From Chloroflexota bacterium (lineage in GTDB: Bacteria > Chloroflexota > Anaerolineae > Aggregatilineales > UBA3940), in assembly GCA_010092775.1 (NCBI GenBank), contig JAADYZ010000251.1, positions 1 through 11,871 of the forward strand: a stretch of DNA of 11,871 nt. The letters run 5' to 3'. Position numbers and translations under genes: made by a program. Below are positions 6,520-11,871 of this stretch, piece by piece. How positions within the stretch are numbered: the stretch's first letter is position 1; the number at the start of each line of letters is the position of its first letter. The notes under the pieces were generated by a model. That model was not told where the DNA came from, did no database searches, and worked only from the letters and a program-made list of their open reading frames with translations.

Positions 6520-6732
6520 TTGTTGCTTCACTCCGAGTCACTTCCAGTTCCGTTTCTAGACGACCCCATCCCTTGCAATCATCGGTTGTCATTGTGCTTG
6601 CTTGAGCATCATGTATCGAGATGGCAGCTACACGATGTAGAACAATCCGTTATCTTTATAAACAATGGCCGTGTTGTACCACAGGCAGAATTGGTGGGGT
6701 TCTTGTGACCAGCCCTCGGAGGATTGGCTCAT
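6520..6732. other. Non-coding gap between convergent blocks
   Basis: About 210 bases between the + strand terminator and the stop of the - strand reductase gene. Short open frames cross it but none has a ribosome site or recognisable content. I see no clear terminator for the - strand transcript, only a weak 4-bp CTCA/TGAG dyad near 6728-6740, and no repeat or RNA gene. Confidence 0.5.
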
Positions 6733-7866
6733 TCAGTGAGTGTCGGCTGACGCGTATTGATAGACAACTTTGCCAAAGCGTGATCGATCATTATAGGTGC
6801 GCTCCAAGAATGCGACGACGTTTCCCTGTGAATAGATCGAGTCGATCGTTGTTTGAAGCTTCCCCGCCTGATGCGCTTGCAGGGCATGGGCTAAGTCTTC
6901 AGTGGTGCCAATGCAATTGCCAATAATGTGCAGGTTCTTCGTGATCGCTTGAGAGAGGGCAGCTTCCAAAGAAATCTTGATCTCTCGCTTCGGTTGTCCT
7001 GTGTAGGTCGAGGTTTGGTCGGCCAAACCACAGGTGATGTAACGTCCCCCATAGCGGAGCACCTGCACCGCATCTGGAAAGTACAGGTCATAGAGTGGGT
7101 CAATGACTGCATCAAAGCCGCCAATTTGGCCGAGAATTCTGACAAGGGCCGCATGTGAGCGCAAACGCTTGTTGGGCTGTACGACGACCACTGAGTCAGC
7201 ACCAACTACCCGGAGATCATCTGCGAAGGCCTCACGTGTTGTTAGTGCAGTGACTTTTACTGGCCGGTGTTTCAGAGAATGAATGGCAAAGAGAGAGGTA
7301 TTGGACGTGGCTGCGGTCACTAGAATGTTTTCGCCTTCTTGCAAGTCAAGTTTGCGAATCATGCTGGTGACGGTCTGAGCGCCAATGCTGAACGAAGCCG
7401 CCTCAGCATCTGAGAGGGTGTCGGGGACTTTCATCAGTTGTTTTGGATGGAGAATCTGACGTTCAGTCGAAGCATGATTGGTTACAACGCCTGCAGGTAT
7501 TCCCGGGACGTTTCGATATGGGTAGGTATTGTCGCCCATAACACGATCTCCCACCTTGAGCGTATCAACGTTCGACCCGACCTCTACAATCTCTCCGGCA
7601 AACTCAGAGCCGATAACGTAGCTTGCGCCGCGAGGCAGACGTGTGGCGGCGCGCAGAATGAGGGCTTTATCTCGGTAGTTGCAAGAGAAAGCGGTAACGT
7701 GGACCAGCACCTTCTCGGCGTGCTCTGGAGAGTTGTGATCAAAGGACGGCGCTTGTCTCTCATTGATTTTGCACCTGACCGTTACACCTTCGATCTGGAG
7801 GTCTTGTAGGTCCGGCCGGACGGTGCTGGGGTTGAGCTTTCCGTTGTAGATAGCAAGTTGTCTCAT
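6733..7866 (-). CDS. Zinc-independent medium-chain dehydrogenase/reductase (quinone-oxidoreductase/enoyl-reductase type)
   Basis: A 377-residue MDR-superfamily oxidoreductase. The GroES-like N-terminal domain shows KVLVHVTAFSCNYRD (52-66) and IGSEFAGEIVEVGSNVDTLKVGDRVMG (85-111). The NYRD block and the GSE in place of the GHE of zinc alcohol dehydrogenases point to the quinone-oxidoreductase/enoyl-reductase branch, and the four-Cys structural zinc lobe is missing. The Rossmann segment is ILVTAATSNTSLFAI (181-195): the usual glycine-rich AxxGxxG loop is replaced by Ala/Thr/Ser/Asn, so cofactor binding may differ or be weak. VVGADSVV (220-227) and GGRYITCG (273-280) match later MDR strands. Its start overlaps the stop of the upstream gene by ATGA, so the two are translationally coupled. 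It is the last gene of the RiPP-like block and may reduce a modified residue, as LtnJ-type MDR enzymes do with dehydroalanine; that role is inferred. Confidence 0.85.
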   Translation of the reverse strand: MRQLAIYNGKLNPSTVRPDLQDLQIEGVTVRCKINERQAPSFDHNSPEHAEKVLVHVTAFSCNYRDKALILRAATRLPRGASYVIGSEFAGEIVEVGSNVDTLKVGDRVMGDNTYPYRNVPGIPAGVVTNHASTERQILHPKQLMKVPDTLSDAEAASFSIGAQTVTSMIRKLDLQEGENILVTAATSNTSLFAIHSLKHRPVKVTALTTREAFADDLRVVGADSVVVVQPNKRLRSHAALVRILGQIGGFDAVIDPLYDLYFPDAVQVLRYGGRYITCGLADQTSTYTGQPKREIKISLEAALSQAITKNLHIIGNCIGTTEDLAHALQAHQAGKLQTTIDSIYSQGNVVAFLERTYNDRSRFGKVVYQYASADTH

Positions 7867-8993
7867 GACTGCGGTCCCGCTGTCTTATCCTGGATGCGGC
7901 CATCCAGACGTGTTACCCACTCGTGAATGATGCCAAAGTAGGCTTTGGCCGTCTGAATCTGACCATCCGCCAGGGTGAGTTTGAGGTGATTGACGCCACG
8001 CAGCAGCGCGCCAACATAGCTTGGCCCGAGGAAGGACGCTGTCCGCTGCAAGTGGGTGGGCCAAAGGTCTGGATGATGCCGCTGAAGGATCAAATCTTCT
8101 TGCTGCCATTCACGCAGCCCCTGACGTTTGGCGTCTGAACACAGCCCCAGATTGACCAACTCGTCTAGAAATCGATCTAAAGAGCGTGGTGGCCAATCCT
8201 CCAGCAGACGGTCGGACCTAAAGTAACATTCGATGCCCACATTTTGGCCCAGTTCGTCCCCAACATCGAGATCCAAAAAAACATGCGACGGAAGACCGAG
8301 CAATCCGGGGGGGCTTTGCATAAGCGCCTCTTTTGCACCTGACAATCCCAGGTGGGCCAAAATCGGTTCGACCTCCGCAATTTCCACATCTCGAATACAC
8401 AAGCGCAGACCTTCAAAGTGACGAGAAGGCATGAGCCCAATTTGCCACAGTGCTGCATGCGCTGGCAAGGCTTCCACGCAGCGAATCGCATTGGCTCTAG
8501 CGTCAGCGGACAGGGGGCGTCCAAGCGCAGTATTGACCATTGATTCACTGATCCAATCAATCGCCTCCGCTGCGGAGAGGTCATCAAGACCCTGAACGGC
8601 GCAAAAGAGGCTTGGGATAGCGCCAGCCGCCTTGTCAAGACGCTTAGCGTCTATTTCGAGCCAAACATGTGGGATGCGCTCTGAAACCTTTGATTGTGGG
8701 TCGGACCATCGAGCGGCAAAAGCAAGGATGTACTGCCAACCCGCTGTCCTGTCAGGAGCCTGGGGCGCACGCAGGGCGGCCAATTGATTGCGAGCTTTAC
8801 CATCGATGCGGATGGCAACATCGACCTGACCGGCTGCTTCTGCGAGGCGACTTTCAAAGCCGAGGGTGGTGCTCAAAGTGGCGGGATAATAGTCGAGCAC
8901 CTCACGCAGTATATCAAGCTGATGCGGAGCTGCCAGTGCTGGTGGTAAAGCACTGGCAACAAACGCATCGAATGTGCGAGCAAGAGACTCCAT
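7863..8993 (-). CDS. Protein of unknown function in RiPP-like block
   Basis: A 376-residue protein that I do not recognise. It has no signal peptide, membrane helix, Cys cluster, ATP-grasp or SAM motif. Four segments look like repeated beta-strand/turn units: PHVWLEIDAKRLD (108-120) followed by IPSLFCAV, MPSRHFEGLRLCIRDVEI (188-205), HVFLDLDVGD with GIECYF (237-258), and NHLKLTL with AKAYFGI (335-355). Strands of alternating polar and hydrophobic residues with helices between them would suit a barrel such as the ABBA prenyltransferase fold, whose diphosphate sites use K-x-Y pairs (compare K350-A-Y352). This is a structural guess from pattern only. The gene starts 15 nt after the precursor peptide gene and overlaps the reductase gene by ATGA. 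It is therefore the gene most tightly tied to the precursor and the best candidate for its modifying or binding protein. Confidence 0.8.
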   Translation of the reverse strand: MESLARTFDAFVASALPPALAAPHQLDILREVLDYYPATLSTTLGFESRLAEAAGQVDVAIRIDGKARNQLAALRAPQAPDRTAGWQYILAFAARWSDPQSKVSERIPHVWLEIDAKRLDKAAGAIPSLFCAVQGLDDLSAAEAIDWISESMVNTALGRPLSADARANAIRCVEALPAHAALWQIGLMPSRHFEGLRLCIRDVEIAEVEPILAHLGLSGAKEALMQSPPGLLGLPSHVFLDLDVGDELGQNVGIECYFRSDRLLEDWPPRSLDRFLDELVNLGLCSDAKRQGLREWQQEDLILQRHHPDLWPTHLQRTASFLGPSYVGALLRGVNHLKLTLADGQIQTAKAYFGIIHEWVTRLDGRIQDKTAGPQS

Positions 8994-9008
8994 CAGCAGA
9001 CCCGCAGC

Positions 9009-9608
9009 TTACCACTCGCTGATGGCCCAGTCGATTCCTTCTTCGATCGACACCACAACGGTCTGGAAAGTCACAGCAGATACGAGCCCGGTTAAGACGC
9101 TGGGGGTTCCGCCACCAGAGATCATCTCGAGTTCCTCATCGCTCAATTCAGTGTGAGCCTCCTTGTCGAGCGGAAGGACCAGATACAGATCGTCGGCGTC
9201 TTCGTAGTGGACCGACACCTGTACGCCATCAGGTAGATTGAGACCTAACTCGTGTTCAATAGTTGCCTTGGGTTGGCTGTTCAAGGCGCTCTGGAATTCT
9301 GGATCAGCCCAGACCTTGGCAAAGAGCGTATGATGTGGGCCGACTTCTCCACCCTCACTCAAATAGGTGCGGACTTCATCGACGGTCATACCATCTATCG
9401 CTTGGGGTTTCTTAGGCACAACAATGTGATACTGGCTGGGTGTCGTCTCCAGAACATGTAGATTGAGCTCGGAGGGGAGCTCAACCCCCAGGAATTCTTT
9501 GACAGCGGCACGAGGATTATCGACCAGTTTTTGGCGAAAGCTACTGTCTTGCATGGCATGTTCAATGATGCGCTGTTGCATCTGGGCACGGGTAGGTTGG
9601 GCTTCCAT
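9009..9608 (-). CDS. RiPP precursor with two tandem NHLP (nitrile-hydratase-like) leader domains
   Basis: A 199-residue precursor starting at ATG 9608, where AAAAGGA lies 7 nt upstream; the longer frame to 9656 has no such site. Residues 21-65 and 102-146 are two copies of the nitrile-hydratase-alpha-like leader of proteusins, aligned without gaps at an offset of exactly 81 residues. They share D, F, L, P, A, the LG pair, LP, V, V and P at matching positions (12 of 45 identical). The leader ends with ELSDEELEMISGGG (154-167), a classical double-glycine cleavage site. The 32-residue core has four Thr, four Ser and six Val, no Asn, Lys, Arg or Cys, and two Trp, one of them C-terminal (W194, W199). 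The whole protein is Cys-free, which excludes thioether, sactionine and thiazole chemistry. One leader domain is normal, so duplication is unusual. Precursor type is confident; final product is unknown. Confidence 0.88.
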   Translation of the reverse strand: MEAQPTRAQMQQRIIEHAMQDSSFRQKLVDNPRAAVKEFLGVELPSELNLHVLETTPSQYHIVVPKKPQAIDGMTVDEVRTYLSEGGEVGPHHTLFAKVWADPEFQSALNSQPKATIEHELGLNLPDGVQVSVHYEDADDLYLVLPLDKEAHTELSDEELEMISGGGTPSVLTGLVSAVTFQTVVVSIEEGIDWAISEW

Positions 9609-9615
9609 GAGCAAG

Positions 9616-9622
9616 TCCTTTT
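9616..9622 (-). promoter_or_regulatory. Ribosome binding site AAAAGGA, decides precursor start
   Basis: Read on the - strand, AAAAGGA ends 7 nt before ATG 9608. It selects the 199-residue form, beginning MEAQPTR, over a 215-residue form starting at 9656. Confidence 0.7.
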
Positions 9623-9664
9623 CTAATGGAGACACGTAGGTAATTCTACTGACCAATATCGGGG

Positions 9665-9670
9665 ATTATA
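9665..9670 (-). promoter_or_regulatory. Possible -10 element TATAAT upstream of the precursor gene
   Basis: A perfect TATAAT on the - strand lies in the 90-base gap between the cyclase-like gene and the precursor, about 57 nt before the precursor ATG. A small GGCC-N5-GGCC dyad (9671-9683) precedes it. No good -35 is present at 17 nt. A separate promoter would allow the precursor to be made in excess over the enzymes, as is common in RiPP loci, but this is tentative. Confidence 0.35.
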
Positions 9671-9697
9671 GGCCATCCTGGCCGGATCTGCTGCCGT

Positions 9698-10672
9698 TTA
9701 GCATGACGAGCTGAGATAGGTTGTGCTCAAGGCCAAGCTGCGCAAAACAGTTGCCGTCGTAAAGGTCCGAGATTTGTCTGGCAATATACCGCGACTGGCC
9801 CGTCCGCCAAGAACCCACTGCTCGAAGGCTTCGGGATCAGTGACAAAGGGCGGGGGAATGCGCAAGTACGCTGTTCCTGGCCAAGCTCCGTTATGTAGCT
9901 GCATGGCTTCCAAACGGTGTGTGGCACTCAACAGGTCCTCCGTTTTGCTTGACGCATGAACCAGAATGCCGATCGCACAAGCCAGGCTAAAGGGATTGGA
10001 AGTCGTTGCGATCTGGCTGTTAGCCCAGGAGACGGCCCGTTGCAGAGCGTTGGGCGGTGGATGAGGCTGACTAGCCAGCGCTTCGACGGCCAGCATAGTG
10101 GCGTAGGTTCGGTCTTTCCACCAGTAAGCGGTCCAGTAGCCAATCTCGTCTTGAGCCGAGAGCAAATACTGGATCAAGACTGGGCTGCCACGAAAGGCAT
10201 CTAAACCGGCTACCGAGGCCGTTACCGAAGTGTGCTCGCCGCACCAGCCTGCAAAGGGCACACTCGGTTTGATCTTCAAGAAGGCACGCACGGGTTCAGG
10301 ATCAATGTAGGTGCTGACGGCCCCACTGGTCCGGATGTGCTGCTTAAGGAGGGTATAGCCGCCCTCCACCTGAGGATGGGTCACTTGAAGTCGCTCAGCC
10401 AAACGGCATACCCAGGATGTGGTGTCAGCATCGGGTGGGACCTCCGCATGGAAGCCCCATCCATCGTCTGCTGGTCGGCTGCTGAGCAACCGATCGAGTA
10501 TGCGATGGGCTAGCTCCTGGGCCAGTTGATGGGGAATAGCCGCGAGCATACTTCCGATGTAGGCACTGACCCATTCGTTGCTTGGCCCCGCCAACGTGTC
10601 GAAACCCAGCCACCAGCCCGCTTCGTTTTGTGCGCCTGCCAGGAAGTGCAGCCCGCGCTCAATGCTGTTCAT
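9698..10672 (-). CDS. Squalene-hopene-cyclase/prenyltransferase-repeat alpha-alpha barrel protein
   Basis: A 324-residue protein made of repeated helix pairs of the squalene-cyclase/protein-prenyltransferase superfamily. QW-like turns recur: AGAQNEAGWW (12-21), SSRPADDGWGF (64-74), LLSAQDEIGYW, and LEAMQLHNGAWPGTAYL nearer the C-terminus. Residues 81-87 read DADTTSW, at the place of the DxDD(T) acid of class II terpene cyclases; the third Asp is Thr, so proton-initiated cyclisation by the standard mechanism is doubtful. At about half the length of squalene-hopene cyclase (about 630 residues) it would form a single barrel. No membrane-insertion helix or signal is visible. It lies directly upstream of the RiPP precursor in the same direction, so it may act on or bind the peptide, as the alpha/alpha-barrel LanC cyclases do in lanthipeptides. 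It could also be a non-catalytic partner. Confidence 0.82.
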   Translation of the reverse strand: MNSIERGLHFLAGAQNEAGWWLGFDTLAGPSNEWVSAYIGSMLAAIPHQLAQELAHRILDRLLSSRPADDGWGFHAEVPPDADTTSWVCRLAERLQVTHPQVEGGYTLLKQHIRTSGAVSTYIDPEPVRAFLKIKPSVPFAGWCGEHTSVTASVAGLDAFRGSPVLIQYLLSAQDEIGYWTAYWWKDRTYATMLAVEALASQPHPPPNALQRAVSWANSQIATTSNPFSLACAIGILVHASSKTEDLLSATHRLEAMQLHNGAWPGTAYLRIPPPFVTDPEAFEQWVLGGRASRGILPDKSRTFTTATVLRSLALSTTYLSSSC

Positions 10673-10699
10673 CGCTTTGCCCTGTCGTTGCGGGGTGGC

Positions 10700-11746
10700 C
10701 TATTCAGTGATGTGAGCGAAGGGATCAGGGTTCATCGGGTCAAGATCAAGCACCTGGGCCATGCTTTCATTGCTTCGATCAGTCAGAAACTCGACCCAGA
10801 GTGGGAAGTGATCGGACACGCGAAACGACATCTGCTTCAGGCTTATCTCCGGGTAGACAGCCCCGGTGAAATCGATCGACCCGGCGCGGTCCCCGCCAAG
10901 CAGCGTGAGGTCGTCGCGGAACCAGGCAATCTGGTCGTAGTGTTTGGCTCGGGTGCCATAGGTCGTGCGCGTCTCACGAATGGCTTGTGGAACCCACAGC
11001 CCTACGTTCAACAGCTCCTGAAACAGAATGTTGTGTTCGGTCCGTTCGTTGATATTGAAATCGCCGAGCAGGATCAGATTGGTCTCTTCAGCGCCTTCAA
11101 AGCGGGCCCGATCGCGAATCTCCCGTGCTACATACTGGGCGAGGCTGCGGACTTCATTGAGGCGATCCTGTTCGTTTTCACCATAGCGGATGTGAACGGT
11201 CAGTAGGGCAAAGCGTTCCTGGGCAGCCCGGAAACCGACAATGTATGGTGTGCGGTCAAATTGCTCAGCAGGGATCAGCGTGCGCGTTTCCCCGCCATCC
11301 GAAAGATGGACCGAGGGGGGCAGCACGATCTCGCCGGCCAGGCCAGAGGGGGTGACCCGACGCTGATCAAAGACATAGGCCAGACGCTCCGTATTGCCTT
11401 TGCTGCCACCACTAACATCACTCAATATAGCCGCCCAGTTCGGTCCGAGAAAGTCATCCAAGAGGACGCGAAGCGCGCGTGTATCGCGTTTGACCTCTTG
11501 GATCGCCACAACGTCAAAGCAGCGAATGATCTCAGCTATGATGGCCAGGGCCCGCAAATTGCGCTTCGGGCTGCCTTCATTCTCGCCCCACTCTGGATAT
11601 AGGCTGCCGAGGTGGCGGATATTCCAGGTGCCGATAATCACGTTGTGATCGGTGCGACGAGGCGGCACGCTCGATTTATCCAAGCGTCGGCGGAGGCGGA
11701 TAATGTCGTGGATGGTCTCAACCGAGTATTCATGGTGGTGAGGCAT
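10700..11746 (-). CDS. Endonuclease/exonuclease/phosphatase (EEP)-fold hydrolase
   Basis: A 348-residue protein with the complete EEP active-site set: WNIRHLG (N42), AIQEV (E84), TVHIRYGE (H185), LLGDFNI (D229, N231), HYDQIAWF (D271) and SDHFPLWVEF (D312, H313). Such Mg-dependent enzymes cleave phosphodiester or phosphomonoester bonds in nucleic acids, phosphoinositides or small molecules. The substrate is not readable. The EGSPKRNLRALAIIAEII segment is common in stand-alone bacterial EEP nucleases. There is no signal peptide. The charged N-terminal extension (1-33) and an acidic C-terminal tail (about 330-348) lie outside the domain. It is first in the - strand run, ending 27 nt before the cyclase-like gene, so it may share the transcript. 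A link to peptide maturation is uncertain and it may simply be a neighbour. A weak GAGAAGAG lies upstream of the ATG. Confidence 0.88.
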   Translation of the reverse strand: MPHHHEYSVETIHDIIRLRRRLDKSSVPPRRTDHNVIIGTWNIRHLGSLYPEWGENEGSPKRNLRALAIIAEIIRCFDVVAIQEVKRDTRALRVLLDDFLGPNWAAILSDVSGGSKGNTERLAYVFDQRRVTPSGLAGEIVLPPSVHLSDGGETRTLIPAEQFDRTPYIVGFRAAQERFALLTVHIRYGENEQDRLNEVRSLAQYVAREIRDRARFEGAEETNLILLGDFNINERTEHNILFQELLNVGLWVPQAIRETRTTYGTRAKHYDQIAWFRDDLTLLGGDRAGSIDFTGAVYPEISLKQMSFRVSDHFPLWVEFLTDRSNESMAQVLDLDPMNPDPFAHITE

Positions 11747-11807
11747 AGTGAACTCTTCTCTTGAGGCTTGGGTGGTGGTCGATTGCTAAGGTAAGAAACT
11801 TCCCCCT

Positions 11808-11838
11808 ATTCTACTAGAAGGTGCCCTTAGTCTTGCAA
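11808..11838 (-). promoter_or_regulatory. Weak promoter candidate for the - strand block
   Basis: On the - strand, TTGCAA (11838-11833) and TAGAAT (11813-11808) are separated by 19 nt, about 60 nt before the EEP start. Spacing is longer than ideal and the -35 match is partial. The remaining bases to the window end hold no recognisable gene. Confidence 0.3.
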
Positions 11839-11871
11839 CAAGCCCCACGAAAAAGACGCCAACTCGGGGAG

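Noticed and set aside
6520..6732. Possible small genes or an RNA gene in the convergent gap
   Set aside because: Open frames there have no ribosome site or recognisable content, and I found no tRNA-like or strong structured element after the terminator.
9009..9106. Core peptide as a lanthipeptide or thiazole-type RiPP
   Set aside because: The whole precursor lacks cysteine, and no LanM or YcaO gene is visible.
9609..9656. Sixteen-codon N-terminal extension of the RiPP precursor
   Set aside because: AAAAGGA is correctly placed for ATG 9608, and the NHLP leader pattern begins after that start.
10526..11206. Open frame of 226 codons on the + strand opposite the EEP hydrolase and cyclase-like genes
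   Set aside because: The EEP gene on the other strand has all family motifs; this frame has none and crosses two real genes.

Overview
The window is bacterial DNA of moderate, roughly mid-50s % GC, with closely packed genes and Shine-Dalgarno-type starts. It carries no rRNA, tRNA, CRISPR array, transposase or phage gene that I can see. The gene families (SMP-30 lactonases, GlcG/HbpS-cupin fusion, NHLP-type RiPP precursor, squalene-cyclase-like protein) would fit a Chloroflexota or similar environmental bacterium, but nothing here fixes the phylum.

Left part, + strand, 1-5481: a five-gene, probably catabolic, block. It holds the 3' end of an SMP-30/gluconolactonase-like gene, a protein with two GlcG/HbpS domains fused to a cupin, a second SMP-30-like lactonase with an N-terminal beta-sandwich domain, a redoxin-fold protein with one cysteine, and a 12-helix MFS transporter. 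Import through the MFS protein, lactone hydrolysis and redox steps on a small sugar-acid or aromatic-type substrate is a reasonable reading; the substrate is unknown. Strong stem-loops, mostly with 5-nt loops, follow most of these genes shortly after the stop codon.

Middle, + strand, 5482-6733: a regulatory region with several overlapping dyads precedes an ArsR-family metalloregulator with a CVC metal motif and a Cys-rich tail. A small Met/Gly-rich membrane-anchored zinc-ribbon protein follows. A good hairpin terminator at 6491-6519 closes this part, and about 200 bases without a gene separate it from the convergent right-hand block.

Right part, - strand, 11746 down to 6733: a five-gene same-strand run that looks like an unusual RiPP (peptide natural product) locus. 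In transcription order it contains an endonuclease/exonuclease/phosphatase-fold hydrolase, a squalene-hopene-cyclase-like alpha/alpha-barrel protein with an altered DxDD motif (DADT), a Cys-free precursor peptide with TWO tandem nitrile-hydratase-like (NHLP/proteusin) leader domains, a GG(G) cleavage site and a 32-residue Thr/Ser/Val-rich core ending in Trp, an unrecognised 376-residue protein, and a zinc-independent medium-chain reductase with an atypical Rossmann loop. The last two genes overlap by ATGA. None of the usual RiPP modification enzymes (LanM, YcaO, radical SAM) and no peptidase/ABC exporter lies in the window. The maturation chemistry is therefore unassigned, and this locus is the best candidate for something undescribed.
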